From Cupriavidus taiwanensis LMG 19424 (GTDB lineage Bacteria; Pseudomonadota; Gammaproteobacteria; Burkholderiales; Burkholderiaceae): DNA of 64,000 nucleotides. Below, piece after piece: positions 47,704 through 57,020 of the stretch; within the stretch, counting starts at the first letter, position 1; each line of letters starts with the position of its first letter. A program made the position numbers and the translations under genes. The notes under the pieces are model-generated. The model was given only the letters and a program-made list of their open reading frames with translations. It did no database searches and was not told the origin of the DNA. The stretch lies in contig NC_010529.1 in the NCBI RefSeq assembly GCF_000069785.1, forward strand, positions 447,059 through 511,058. The letters are read 5' to 3'.

Positions 47704-47859
47704 ATGTCTAACATCAAGAAGGCAGTGTTCGGCGCGCTAATGACCATCACTTTGCTCGGGGGCGCGGTGTCTGCATCAGCTCAGCCAGTATGCCAACCCC
47801 AGCATCCAGGGCAGACATGCGAGTATGATGCGGTGCTGAAGACCTGCATTTGTAACTAA
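47704..47859 (+). CDS. Small secreted cysteine-rich peptide (51 aa)
   Basis: The precursor begins MSNIKKAVFGALMTITLLGG and continues AVSASA, a textbook Sec signal peptide (Lys-Lys n-region, about 16 hydrophobic residues, AxA cleavage site). The predicted mature peptide is 25 residues: QPVCQPQHPGQTCEYDAVLK then TCICN, with four cysteines spaced C-x8-C-x8-C-x-C, enough for two disulfides. AAGGA lies 7 bases before ATG. It would fold in the periplasm or be secreted. Function unknown: toxin, signal and structural roles are all open. Composition is AT-richer than the flanking IS DNA. The in-frame open reading upstream (from 47557) has no signal and is probably non-coding. Confidence 0.65.
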   Translation: MSNIKKAVFGALMTITLLGGAVSASAQPVCQPQHPGQTCEYDAVLKTCICN

Positions 47860-48144
47860 GAATTGAAAGGCCTGGATAGTACGCTCCATGCCCGTCAATA
47901 TGGACACCTTCTTTAATCCGCTCCCTCAAAGTTTGACGCCCGTCTAACTTTGAGGGGTGTATTACCAATGCGAGGATATTCCGTTCAACAACGATACGAC
48001 CATCCTTAATGACCATGGATGCGTAACCAGAAACAGACGGCAATGGGTTCGCCGGGGCTCACAGAATGCACAGTGATAACAGTAAGCTGGGTTGCTTCGC
48101 GGCCGCGCCGCCTCTGTTCCATCTTCCTACCAACACCCCGATGG
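47860..48144. other. Stretch without a confident gene
   Basis: A minus-strand reading (MVIKDGRIVVERNILALVIH then PSKLDGRQTLRERIKEGVHI, 47870-48013) looks protein-like but runs antisense into the peptide gene and has no recognisable family. It may be the front part of a lost gene. Confidence 0.3.
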
Positions 48145-48451
48145 CGTCTAGTCATTGTTGGCATCGAGCGTGCACATCTGGCGGAGGGGCCGGAAGGCTC
48201 CACGTGATCCGTCGATCTCATGCGGCAGCCGGATCTGCTCCCACGGCACGACCGGATCGGGCAGTGCCGCCGTGACCAGGGCGCGCGCCCGCTGAATCGC
48301 TGATCTGCGGCTCGGGGAGGGGCAGCGACCGCAACGTTTCGGGCGCGCGGGCGACCGCCTGGCGCGACGACGCGCCCGCGTACCAGGCGCGCAGGGCCGC
48401 CAAGGCGGCGGCGTCGGGGAAATCGGGCGAGATCATCGTGTCTTGCATCGA
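48145..48451 (-). pseudogene. Tyrosine integrase remnant, N-terminal part (plasmid backbone type)
   Basis: The reverse strand reads MQDTMISPDFPDAAALAALR and WYAGASSRQAV, then after a deletion ETLRSLPLPEPQISDS. In another frame it gives PWEQIRLPHEIDGSRGAFRP and RQMCTLDANND. These are pieces of the integrase type that sits beside KfrA genes on Burkholderiaceae plasmids. The catalytic domain is absent. Confidence 0.65.
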
Positions 48452-48528
48452 AAATCGTTCGCGGGGTGCGTAAGCTTTGGTATGGAGATGGCCAGGCCGG
48501 CACCAATCCACCCAAGTTACTGTAAGCA

Positions 48529-49767
48529 TCAACAAGCCTTATAGGCAGCATGATGAGGCTTCTGGCGAGGCGGACGGGGCTTGGCGCGATCCGGTCGCAC
48601 GCGATGGATACGTGTTGCGATCAAGGCCAAGGTCTCATTCAGAGCAGCCCTGGCCCAGCGCAGGCCGAGCAGAACCGCAGGCAGGACAGGTTTGAGCGCG
48701 GTAATGGCGTAGGTACGGTTGATCCGATGGTCCGAGTCAATGTCATGTTCCTGCGCGGCGGTGAGGCAGCATAGGGCGTGCAGGTTGTCACATAGGATTT
48801 TGGCGCCGAAGTCCTGCCTGGCGGCCAACTGCGAGAGGCCGGACAGATGTTCGAGTGCCATGCGGTGTTTGAGGCGTTTGAACGCCTCCTCGAGGCGCCA
48901 GCGCTGGTGATAGAGATCGCGGAAGGTGGCAGCCGGATAGTGGTGCATGTCGAGCAGATTGGTGATGAGCACGCGCACCTTGCCGGCTGGCGAGATCTGC
49001 CGGATCAGCCGGACGGTCTGCGGAGTAGCCGCACACTCATAGTCGCGCGCGTCATTTCGGGCTGGAGCCGGGAGCGTGACGATGGCCTCGTCGCGACCGG
49101 AGCGGACGAAGTGCCGCACGGCAGCAAAGCCGCTACCGTCGGCGCGCATGCAGAAAGGGATTTTTCGTTGGTTGAGCACGGCCACCAGCCAGCGGGCGGG
49201 GTAGCCGCGATCGAGCAAGAGCAAGTCGTCGGATTGCAGGCGGTCCAGATGCTCGAACAGGATCTGGCGTTCGTTCTCGTGCACGCTGTGCAGTGAGGCG
49301 GCGAGCATGATCTCGGCCCCGGGCAGGTATAGGCCGAAGGCGAGTTGATCGCGAGTGGCGGCTCGAGGCAGATGGCTGTGGCGGATGGCGAAACGCAGGT
49401 GTGAGGCGTCCGCGGCGACTAGCCGAAAGCCATGCCAGCGCGGCAAATGGTCTGACACCTGCCGAAGCAGCCAGTCATTGAGGTGAGCAAAGACATCGCC
49501 GCTGAGTTTGCTGCGAGCCTGGGCGAAGGCTTGTTCACTGACGCAACGGCGCAAGATGTTCTGGCGCGCGAGCGCGGCGAAGAATTGATCGAGTTCGGCT
49601 TGTACGCCCATGCGCAAGTTGCCAAGCATGAAGGCGATCAGTGTCGGCAGAGTGAGCTTGCGCTGACGGGTGAATGCGGAGGGTCGTTCGGGATGGCGAG
49701 CAAGATCGTGAAAGACCTTGGTGTGCAGATATTCGGTAAGCGAAGCGAACAAATCGGTCAGGGGCAT
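48529..49767 (-). CDS. tnp: IS4-family transposase, intact
   Basis: 412 residues from MPLTDLFASLTEYLHTKVFH. Catalytic regions: LVAADASHLRFAIRHSH (Asp), DLLLLDRGYPARWLVAVLNQ (Asp), and the YREK box YHQRWRLEEAFKRLKHRM. The frame is open 34 codons further upstream, but that stretch encodes the hairpin described below rather than conserved protein. Confidence 0.92.
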   Translation of the reverse strand: MPLTDLFASLTEYLHTKVFHDLARHPERPSAFTRQRKLTLPTLIAFMLGNLRMGVQAELDQFFAALARQNILRRCVSEQAFAQARSKLSGDVFAHLNDWLLRQVSDHLPRWHGFRLVAADASHLRFAIRHSHLPRAATRDQLAFGLYLPGAEIMLAASLHSVHENERQILFEHLDRLQSDDLLLLDRGYPARWLVAVLNQRKIPFCMRADGSGFAAVRHFVRSGRDEAIVTLPAPARNDARDYECAATPQTVRLIRQISPAGKVRVLITNLLDMHHYPAATFRDLYHQRWRLEEAFKRLKHRMALEHLSGLSQLAARQDFGAKILCDNLHALCCLTAAQEHDIDSDHRINRTYAITALKPVLPAVLLGLRWARAALNETLALIATRIHRVRPDRAKPRPPRQKPHHAAYKAC

Positions 49768-49803
49768 GAGAGCCAAGCGAAGATCGAGAAGCGATCCTCT
49801 ATT

Positions 49804-49853
49804 GGCCGCCGCCCTGCTTGCGCTAAACAGCCAGCGCAAGCAGGGCGGCGGCC
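49804..49853 (-). promoter_or_regulatory. 21-bp stem hairpin between IS4-4 end and transposase start
   Basis: GCCGCCGCCCTGCTTGCGCT - AAACAGCC - AGCGCAAGCAGGGCGGCGGC, plus one more pair outside. It lies 37 bases upstream of the ATG inside the element. It could terminate or mask transcripts entering from outside. Confidence 0.6.
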
Positions 49854-49929
49854 GCTCGAACCTCGTCACATGTCAAGCGTTCGCGGGGGCAAATCGCGAT
49901 TCTATTGACGGCTAAACTTGGGTGGATTG

Positions 49930-50560
49930 GCTCCAGGGGGGGCTACCGTGTCAAGAACTGGGCGCAGTTCGACAAGGGATTGATACCCCGAGGAGATATC
50001 CCGAGGTGGGTGAGGAACTTGCTCGGGCCGCCGGCTAAAGCCCTGTCGCCCTATCGTGGCCACCCGCTCGCCTATACGGATGCGCTGATCCAGGAGCTGA
50101 TCGCTCTCAAGCAGGGGTTCCCGCTGCCGCTGCGCGTGCTGCAAGGCTTCGAGTAGAGCTTGCGTAGCCTGGCCTTCCCAACGTTGCCAGCGCCGAACTA
50201 CACGACAATGAGCCGCGCGCAGAATCTGAACGTCGTGCTGCCCGTCTCGCGTACTGGCGAGCCGCCGCATCTGGTGATCGATAGCGCGGGGCTGAAACTT
50301 TACGGCGAAGACGAGTGGAAGGTTCGCAAGCACAGTTGCTTCAAGCGACGGACCTGGCGCACGGTCCATCTTGCTATGGACGCCAACACCAGATACGCCG
50401 ATTGATACCATCGGAGGTGACGGCGCTTACGACAATAAGGCAAGCCACGCCGAAATTGCCGCGCGAGTTGCACAGCCCGCTATTCCACCACGCGATGGAG
50501 CGAAGCCTTGGTCTGAAAGTACGTCGGGCGCCGTCTCGCGTTCCGGCGCGGAGGCGTGCG
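49930..50560 (+). pseudogene. IS5-family (IS903-group) transposase fragment
   Basis: Across frames: YRVKNWAQFDKGLIPRGDIP, AYTDALIQELIALKQGFPLP, then SRTGEPPHLVIDSAGLKLYG (Asp) with EWKVRKHSCFKRRTWRTVHL, then IGGDGAYDNKASHAEIAARV (Asp). The Glu-containing end is missing. 50561-50770 holds no gene. Confidence 0.8.
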
Positions 50561-50774
50561 CCGGTAGCTTGTCAGGATGACGGGCCGAACTGTTATGCTT
50601 TCACAGTGAGTTGCTGTTTTAGACCGGGAGCAAAATCTGCGGCATTCAAGTAGTGGTTCTCGATGGGACCCGTACGATGTCGTGTGAACAATAGCTTATC
50701 GAAGCTTCTCACCCTATTCTCTGCCGAGTTAAACGCTCTGCCGGTCTGATGTGGCGCTTCACCAATTGATCTAG

Positions 50775-52101
50775 CAGGCTGCTGAAGTACTCATCGCGCT
50801 AGCGATGAGTTTTTCCCCGCAAGGCGGGGAGCGCTGTTTTTCACAATCCGGAAGCCGGACGTCACTGCCTCGGCTTTTTCCGCATTTTGGCGCCCATTCC
50901 GGCCTCATTAGCGCGATTACTGCAACTGCGAACGGATTTGTCCCAGCGAGCGCATGCGCACGAGGTGGTAGGCGGCCATGCTCAGCACAAACATCTGATC
51001 GACTTTCTTCAGACCGCGCACCATCACCTGACGCATGCGCCCCACGGTCTTGACCCACCCGAAGCCCTGTTCGATCAGCTTGCGCTTCTGTTGCGAGACG
51101 GCATAACCGGCGCTGGAAGCAATGGCATCAGGAACGGCCGAGCGACGACCCGATGTGTTCTGCGCCACGTGGGGCGTCACCTTCATTTCCAGGCAGGCCT
51201 CAATGAACTCGTGCGCGTCATAGCCCTTGTCCGCGCCCACGGTGACTTCCACATTCAGGTCTTCAATCACCTGCCTGGCATCGTTAAGCATGACCTTTGC
51301 GGCCTCCCGCTCGGCGTGTCCGTCCGCCTTGGTCACCATGGCGCTAACCACCAGGCCATGGCGGTTGTCGCTCAGGGTATGACCCATGTAGCGCAGCTCA
51401 CTGGATGTCTTGCCCTTGCGGTAGAGCTTGGCATCGGGATCGGTCTTGGATTCGTGTGTCTCGTTGCTGCGCTTGCGACCTTTGAAGCTGCCGCCGGCGT
51501 CATCGTCTTGGTCGTCGCCATCCTTGCGCACGAAGCTCTTGTGGCCTGCCCACGCCTGTATCAGCGTGCCGTCCACGCTGAAGTGCTCACCCGACAGCCA
51601 GTTCTTCTTCTGCGCGATGGCCAGCACCTCGTTGAAAAACTGGATCACCGCATCATGCTTGATCAGTCGCTCGCGGTTCTTGGTGAAGACCGTGGGCACC
51701 CAAACTGAGTCGTCCATCGACAGCCCGATGAACCAGCGAAACAGCAGGTTGTATTGCGTCTGCTCCATGAGCTGGCGCTCAGAGCGAATGCTGTAGAGCA
51801 CCTGCAGCAGCATGGCCCGCAGCAACTTCTCCGGCGCGATACTGGGGCGGCCACCCTTGATATCGGCCTCGTACATCTGCGCGAACAGCCGGTCCATCTT
51901 CACCAGCGCCTGGTTGGCCATAGTCCGGATCGAGCGCAGCGGATGGGACTGCGGCACGAAATCCTCCAGCCTCCGCATAGTGAACAAGCTTTCCGTGAAG
52001 GTATCTGCGCCGCGCATGAATGTGGGATTGGATGGGATCCTCAAAGCAACGCTTCAGCCAGTCGTCGCGCTGACGTCCGCTGGAGGTATTTCAGCGGCCT
52101 G
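50775..52101 (-). mobile_element. IS5/IS1182-type insertion sequence, copy C, intact
   Basis: 1327 bp with CTAG on both sides (50771-50774 and 52102-52105), a matching YTAR-type duplication. Ends and internal sequence match copy A in inverted orientation. Confidence 0.95.
50917..52017 (-). CDS. tnp: IS5/IS1182-type transposase, intact, copy C
   Basis: 366 residues, almost identical to 22988-24088; single changes near the C-terminus (SAVPDAI versus SAVADAI, QIRSQLQ versus QIRPQLQ). Asp in HFSVDGTLIQ, Asp in VGADKGYD, Glu in QQKRKLIEQGFGW. Confidence 0.92.
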   Translation of the reverse strand: MRGADTFTESLFTMRRLEDFVPQSHPLRSIRTMANQALVKMDRLFAQMYEADIKGGRPSIAPEKLLRAMLLQVLYSIRSERQLMEQTQYNLLFRWFIGLSMDDSVWVPTVFTKNRERLIKHDAVIQFFNEVLAIAQKKNWLSGEHFSVDGTLIQAWAGHKSFVRKDGDDQDDDAGGSFKGRKRSNETHESKTDPDAKLYRKGKTSSELRYMGHTLSDNRHGLVVSAMVTKADGHAEREAAKVMLNDARQVIEDLNVEVTVGADKGYDAHEFIEACLEMKVTPHVAQNTSGRRSAVPDAIASSAGYAVSQQKRKLIEQGFGWVKTVGRMRQVMVRGLKKVDQMFVLSMAAYHLVRMRSLGQIRSQLQ

Positions 52102-52127
52102 CTAGGGCGCCAGCGCCGAGGCAAGCC

Positions 52128-52597
52128 AGTCTTCTTTCCAACTCCCCGCCAAGCATCAATATGTGAAGGTTGTGGAACACGAACCGGCGCCAGCATCAGT
52201 CGGCGAAACCGCCATTACAAGATCCACATTGCCAGCCATGGTCGGCATTTTGCTAGGCTGGAAACTCGTTGTACCCCGAGCGTGCCTGGTAGTTCAACGC
52301 GTTGAGTCTGTCCAAGCGAATCGATGTTGGCATCGTCGCAATTGTCGGCGTCTGATATCAGCTTACGCCGGCGTGGAGATTGACTGGGACTGGACAATGC
52401 GGGGCGAAAATATTGTGTAGGCATCAATGAATCTCGACACAACAGATCTGCGAATTCTCGATGAACTCCAGCAGAACAGCGCTCTAACGAACGTTGAACT
52501 AGCGCGCCGCGTTCATCTTTCTCCGTCGCCGTGTCTCGCTCGGGTCAGAGCCCTCGCGAGTGCCGGCGTAATACGGCGCTATGTCGCACTTGTTAGT
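52128..52597. repeat. Duplicated segment, copy 2 (truncated lrp-like gene)
   Basis: Matches 18602-19095 in inverted orientation, lacking 17 bases. It carries the first 55 or so codons of the Lrp/AsnC gene (plus strand from 52427: [20 protein letters not shown], with Arg for Lys in CLARVRALAS). It is cut after RRYVAL by the IS21-f end. Confidence 0.88.
52427..52597 (+). pseudogene. Lrp/AsnC regulator, 5' fragment of duplicate
   Basis: Only the helix-turn-helix domain is left; the ligand-binding RAM domain is replaced by IS21-f. A stop follows within a few codons. A truncated DNA-binding domain could in principle still be produced and compete with the intact copy at 18314-18784, but that is speculative. 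Confidence 0.85.
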
Positions 52598-53211
52598 TGT
52601 TAGCGCCGATGTAAAATTGACCCACCCCGCCGAAGTAAAACTGACCCACCTGGTGGAGGATGGCGGATTTGCCGCCGATGCTGACACAGGAGCAAGCAGT
52701 GGAAATCAGGGTATTGGCGAAACGAGGTGCGGGGGTGAGGGAGATAGCACGGCAGACGGGTCTGTCGCGCAACACGGTGCGGCGCTATTTGGGCGACGAA
52801 CACGCGGGTCGGTACAGGCCGCGTGAGCTCAGGGCAACGAAGCTTGCGCCGCACCACGGCTATTTGCTGGAGCGCATCGAAGCGGCACGCCCGCGCTGGA
52901 TTCCGGCGACCGTGCTGCTACGCGAGTTGCGCGAACGCGGCTACGACGGTGGCGTCAGCCAGCTCGAGGTGTTTCTGGCGCCGCATAAGCGCGCCGAGCC
53001 CGAGCCGCTGGTGCGCTTCGAGACGGCCCCTGGCAAGCAAATGCAGGCCGACTTCACAGTCATTCGGCGCGGGCGCGAGCCACTGCTGGCACTGGTGGCG
53101 ACGCTGGGCTACAGCCGCGCGAGCTTCGTGCGTTTCACGGCCGGCGAGGACACCGCCACGCTATGCGCCTGTCTGGAAGAGGCGCTGGCTTTCTTCGGCG
53201 GCGTGCCTGAA
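52598..53211 (+). mobile_element. IS21-family element, left part (IS21-f)
   Basis: Left end TGTTAGCGCCGATGTAAAAT with two units of GTAAAA(T/C)TGACCCACC 24 bases apart. Only the N-terminal third of istA follows before the RIT element. The rest is not found to the right. Confidence 0.8.
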
Positions 53212-53214
53212 TAA
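52678..53214 (+). pseudogene. istA: IstA of IS21-f, N-terminal third
   Basis: MLTQEQAVEIRVLAKRGAGV with the helix-turn-helix REIARQTGLSRNTVRRYL, then KQMQADFTVIRRGREPLLAL with the first catalytic Asp. It ends at FFGGVPE, where a 20-bp palindrome marks the RIT element. The family continues with the second Asp (LFDNAKT), missing here. Confidence 0.88.
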
Positions 53215-53231
53215 TCGGCAGCTGCCGATTA
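53212..53231. repeat. 20-bp perfect palindrome at the RIT border
   Basis: TAATCGGCAGCTGCCGATTA begins within one base of the point where istA of IS21-f is broken, 100 bp beyond the 3' end of ritC. RIT elements are reported to have complex terminal repeats; this palindrome is the likely recombination or terminus site. Confidence 0.6.
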
Positions 53232-53331
53232 CTCAGGTAATCAGCAGCAGCGAGAAATCCGAAGGAACTCGCCCCGTCCTTTGCTCCTCCATACCCAACA
53301 GCGACAGTTCCTTCAGATTTGGTAGGCCAGC

Positions 53332-54340
53332 TCAAAGCGATTCCAGCCAAGTGAGCAAGTCCTCGTTGCGGCGCCATGGTGGTGGCTTGTCGATCTTCGA
53401 ATGCGGCTGCAGCCGCTGCAGGGCTTCGCGTTTGGTGTCCAAATTTGCTTGGGCGTAGTGATTGGTGGTGTCGAGGCTCGCGTGCCCCAACCAACTCCGG
53501 ATCACGGTGACATCGACGCCAGCGGCGACCAGGTGGACCGCAGCCGCGTGCCGAAAAGTGTGCGGCGAGATCTTATTCGATGCCAACGTCGGCACAACCG
53601 CAGCGGCGCTACGCACGTACTGCGTGAGCTTGAAGCGGACTCCCGAGGGTCCCAGAGGCATGCCATATCGATTGACAAACAACCTTTCGTTGCTAGCGCA
53701 CGGTTGCCGCTGCAGCAATGCCTTTAGCAACTCGACGATCTCTGGCCACAGCGGGCAGATGCGTTCCCTGCGGCCCTTCCCGAGCAGTCGCACGCAGTTC
53801 GGTGGGTCGAATCGGATGTCGGCAGGACAAAGATTGAGCACCTCTTGTATCCGCGCACCCGTGTTATAAAGGAGCCATAGCAGCACGTGATCACGTTGTC
53901 CTTCCAGCTGGGTGCGATCCGGCTGCGCCCGGATTGCCTCGATCTTGTGCATGTGGAGCTCCTGGCGCACCGGCATCGGCGCCTTCTTAGTCGGAATTCG
54001 CAGCACCTCGGAACACTGCTCGATGGCTGTGGGGTCACGCTCGGCGACGAAACTGAAGAAGCTGCGCAACGCAGCGAGACGACAGTTTGCGCGTGCCGAT
54101 AGAGACCTTGCGCTCGCGCTCGCTGTGCTGCAAGAACGCAGCGACCTCGGTTGCGTTTAGCGCTTGCAGCGTGAGATCGGCGACACGACAACGTCGGCGC
54201 TCAGCGACAAAACGCAGGAACAGTCGCCAGGCGTCTCGGTAGGAACGTATCGTGTGGGCGGAGACGTTGCGCTGTTCTGCCAGCCGCTCATAGAAGAAGG
54301 TCCGCAGCAGTCGCGGGAAAGGATCGGTCGGCTTCATCAT
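53332..54340 (-). pseudogene. ritC: Third tyrosine recombinase of the RIT (RitC), one frame shift
   Basis: N-terminal SAM-like part MMKPTDPFPRLLRTFFYERL then RNVSAHTIRSYRDAWRLFLR in one frame. After a single surplus A near 54085 the frame continues ANCRLAALRSFFSFVAERDP and the catalytic domain: YNTGARIQEVLNL (Arg), SPHTFRHAAAVHL (HxxR), WLGHASLDTTNHYAQANLDT (His and Tyr). The start overlaps the ritB stop by 4 bases. All catalytic residues remain, so a single-base reversion would restore it. Confidence 0.85.
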
Positions 54341-55686
54341 GATGCTCTCCCGGGGATGTGCACCTGATGCAGCACCAGATGTCGAAACCGCTCGCTGGCG
54401 AGCTGCAGCAGTTCCTGCGTCACGGTCAAGTAGACGAGCGTGGAGTTGATGTCCTTGTGGCCTAGGTAGGTTGCCAGGTACGGCAGCCGCGCCTGAGGAT
54501 TGATTCCTTGGCGATACCAGGAAAGCATCCGATAGACGACGAAAACGTGCCGAAGATCATGGATTCGAGGCCCGCAGCGTCCCTGTTCGGGCTTGAGCCC
54601 GGCGCGTCTCAACACGGCCACCAGCAACTTCTCGATCATCACCCGCGAGTAGCGACCGGCAGCCTGCTGATGCCAGAACAAGCCGCTGTCGCCGTCCTGC
54701 GGTGCTCCGGCGCGTCGTCTCGCGTCGAGATACTCGCGCAGCGCTGCCACCACACTGTCAGACAGGGGCAGGCTTCTGGATTTGAAGAGCTTCGTCTCGC
54801 GAACTTCCAGCATGCCCGTGCTGAGGTCGAAGTTCCCAAGATCCAGCCGCGCGAGTTCACCAAGACGCAGTCCGGCGCAGCAGGCGAGTACGAGCATTGT
54901 GTACAGCGCAAGTGGCCGGAGCGGAGCGCGAGGAGATGGGAAGGCGCGCGCGGTGTCGAACAACAACTGCAGCTCTTGCGGGGTATAGATGTACGGACGC
55001 CGACGTTCCCATTCGATGCGGTGCTTCAGTCGACGATCCGGCGGCGGCAGTGCGACGCTCGGATCGACACGTCGCCATGCGCGCAACAGGGCGCGTCCCG
55101 CCTGTTGGCACTCCCAGGCGTGATTCAGCGTCCGGCCCTGTGCGGCCCACTGCTGCAACAGTACCGCCGGCGGTCGCCCGGGGAGTTCCGGGCGACCTTG
55201 CAGGAACCGGTCGAAACGCAGGAGCCAGCCCGACTGTGTCTCATAACGGTAGCCTACCGCGCGCATGAGCTCCACATGCTCGCGCAGCATCTCGCCGAGA
55301 AAGCTGGCGAACCGAGCCGGCGGGCGCAGAGACTCGAGCGCCTGCAGAGGTTCGGCTGCGAGCAGCGCACGCGCGATTGGCGTGCCGTATCGTTGACCAT
55401 AGCAGGAGCGCAGCTCCGCCAGTGGGTTGTGCGAAATCATGCCCTCCGAGTGGAGATAATCTAGGAAGCGATCAACGATGCACGCCCGGTGCAGCACCAT
55501 GTGGACAGGCGAGTGCCGCGCGCGCTCCAGCAGCCATCCCTGCATCGTAGAGGTGCTGACTGCGGCATCGCCACGTTGCCGCACGAAACGCTGGAACCCG
55601 CGCAAAACACAACGGTAGACCTTGGCCGTATCGCGACTGCGCAGCCCCAGGTGATGTACGTGACGCTCGATCGCGTCGCACTTCAT
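54337..55686 (-). CDS. ritB: Second tyrosine recombinase of the RIT (RitB), intact
   Basis: 449 residues, MKCDAIERHVHHLGLRSRDT start. Catalytic domain: ACCAGLRLGELARLDLGNFD (Arg), IHDLRHVFVVYRML (HxxR), LGHKDINSTLVYLTVTQELL (His and nucleophile Tyr). Overlaps ritC by ATGA, indicating coupled translation. Site-specific DNA cleavage and rejoining via a 3'-phosphotyrosine intermediate is the expected reaction. Confidence 0.9.
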   Translation of the reverse strand: MKCDAIERHVHHLGLRSRDTAKVYRCVLRGFQRFVRQRGDAAVSTSTMQGWLLERARHSPVHMVLHRACIVDRFLDYLHSEGMISHNPLAELRSCYGQRYGTPIARALLAAEPLQALESLRPPARFASFLGEMLREHVELMRAVGYRYETQSGWLLRFDRFLQGRPELPGRPPAVLLQQWAAQGRTLNHAWECQQAGRALLRAWRRVDPSVALPPPDRRLKHRIEWERRRPYIYTPQELQLLFDTARAFPSPRAPLRPLALYTMLVLACCAGLRLGELARLDLGNFDLSTGMLEVRETKLFKSRSLPLSDSVVAALREYLDARRRAGAPQDGDSGLFWHQQAAGRYSRVMIEKLLVAVLRRAGLKPEQGRCGPRIHDLRHVFVVYRMLSWYRQGINPQARLPYLATYLGHKDINSTLVYLTVTQELLQLASERFRHLVLHQVHIPGRAS

Positions 55687-55701
55687 CTTCGAGCCACGTA
55701 T

Positions 55702-55964
55702 TCATTGCGCCCCGTCGGTCAGGAGTTCGCTGATCTCCAGGGAGACGTCGCGCAGTTCATCGACAGCGAGCTTCAGGTACGGCAACACGGAACTTGATGA
55801 GCGGTGCCCCAGCACGTCCTCAATCAGCTTGGGCGGCACCCCGCCGCGCAATAGGCTGATGGCACGCGCGTGCCGGAAGGCATGCGGTCCGCGCTTGCCA
55901 TTGGTTTGCACGCCTGCAGCATCGAGCCGCCTGCGCAGTGAGGTGTACAGGCTTGAGCCGTTGG
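55702..55964 (-). pseudogene. ritA: First tyrosine recombinase of the RIT (RitA), C-terminal 87 codons
   Basis: Reads GPHAFRHARAISLLRGGVPP (HxxR), VLGHRSSSSVLPYLKLAVDE (His and Tyr) and ends ISELLTDGAQ, 15 bases before ritB starts. The N-terminal part and the first catalytic Arg are missing beyond 55964, where IS21-e begins. Confidence 0.88.
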
Positions 55965-55969
55965 TGCGT

Positions 55970-56095
55970 ATTCCGGTGAATGTGACCGACGATTCCGGCA
56001 TCGTGACCACTGATTCCGTTTTATCGTGACCGCTGTGGCCCCGCAGTTTCCGGCTGATTGTGACCGGCAATTCCGGCGTCGTGACCGGTGATGGG
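55970..56095. repeat. Motif array at the end of IS21-e
   Basis: Five units of (A/T)TTCCG(G)-n(4-6)-GTGACC at about 20-37 bp spacing. The layout and the TGCGTATT terminus resemble IS21-a, but the core is GTGACC instead of GTGATCA. Confidence 0.7.
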
Positions 56096-56134
56096 TTGAG
56101 GGTGTTGCGCGGGGACGGATTCTACTCTGCCAAG

Positions 56135-56902
56135 CTAAGCAGTGTGGCTGCCGCTGGATGTCGTGCTCGTTTTTTGAGCAGACTTTCTGAGCGAATCGCC
56201 CGCCAGCGTGATGCGGTGAATACGGTGCATCAGACGATCGAGGATCGCATCGGCGATGGTGGAATCGCCGATCCAGCCATGCCAGTGCTCGACGGGTAGT
56301 TGGCTGGTAATGAGTAGCCCACGGCTGCTGCCGCGATCGTCAATGAGTTCAAGCAGGTCATTGCGCGTGACCGCGTCCAGCGGCGCCACCGCCCAGTCGT
56401 CCAGTACGATCAGGTCGGTTTTGGCCATCTGCAGCAGCCATTTGCCGAAGCCACCGCTGCCATGCAGAATACGTAACTCTTCTGCCAGCCTGGGCACGCG
56501 CAGATAAGCGACGGAATGCCCGCGGCGGCAGGCGTACTGCGCCAGCGCGCAGGCCAGCCAGGTCTTGCCGACGCCGGTCGGGCCACCGATCAGGACAGTA
56601 TGTCCGGTTGTGATCCAGTCGGACAGCGCGAGACTGGTGACCTGTTTCCGATCAATGCCGCGGCCTGGACGGGCGTCAAGATCCTCGATGGTGGCGTGGG
56701 GGTACTTGAGGCGGGCACGCTGCAAGAGACGGGCAAGCTTGCGGTCATTGCGCCAGAGCAGTTCGCGGTCGATCAGCAGCGCCAGGCGTTCCTCGAAGGC
56801 GAGCGCGCTGGCGCCGGGCTGGGCAAGCTGTTCTTCCAGGGCGGCGGCAAAGCCGTCGAGCTTGAGTGAGCGCAGTTGCGCGAGCGTGGTGTGGGTCATC
56901 AT
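56135..56902 (-). CDS. istB: IstB helper ATPase of IS21-e, intact
   Basis: 255 residues from MMTHTTLAQLRSLKLDGFAA. Walker A GGPTGVGKTWLACALAQYAC, Walker B TDLIVLDDWAVAPLDAVTRN, and the conserved TSQLPVEHWHGWIGDSTIAD. An N-terminal extension to 56938 is possible but unconserved. Orphaned because istA is nearly gone. Confidence 0.92.
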   Translation of the reverse strand: MMTHTTLAQLRSLKLDGFAAALEEQLAQPGASALAFEERLALLIDRELLWRNDRKLARLLQRARLKYPHATIEDLDARPGRGIDRKQVTSLALSDWITTGHTVLIGGPTGVGKTWLACALAQYACRRGHSVAYLRVPRLAEELRILHGSGGFGKWLLQMAKTDLIVLDDWAVAPLDAVTRNDLLELIDDRGSSRGLLITSQLPVEHWHGWIGDSTIADAILDRLMHRIHRITLAGDSLRKSAQKTSTTSSGSHTA

Positions 56903-57020
56903 GAGATTGGGTTCCGGTTGTGAGCGCCAGGCAAGCAAGATCGACTGTGGCGGCTGCCCAGCGGTGTGCGAGGGCCATTGAGGTGAATCGCGGGAGTTAG
57001 TGCTGCCTGGCAGACAGCGT

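Larger units (their letters stand above)
48504..49929 (-). mobile_element. IS4-family insertion sequence (IS4-4), intact
   Basis: The ends are CAATCCACCCAAGTTACTGT and, inverted, CAATCCACCCAAGTTTAGCC. One transposase gene. No obvious target duplication. It separates the integrase remnant from an IS903-type remnant. Confidence 0.9.
53212..55964 (-). mobile_element. RIT element (recombinase in trio), right end removed
   Basis: Three different tyrosine recombinases lie head to tail with short overlaps or spacing (ritA fragment, ritB, ritC), the arrangement described as RIT elements in Cupriavidus and other bacteria. Inserted in istA of IS21-f; the 5' part of ritA has been cut off by IS21-e at 55965. 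No cargo is visible between the genes. Confidence 0.85.

Noticed and set aside
47747..48043. 98-residue minus-strand ORF antisense to the secreted peptide
   Set aside because: The half overlapping the peptide gene looks like antisense noise, no ribosome-binding site is clear and no family is recognised; the peptide gene has much stronger coding signals.
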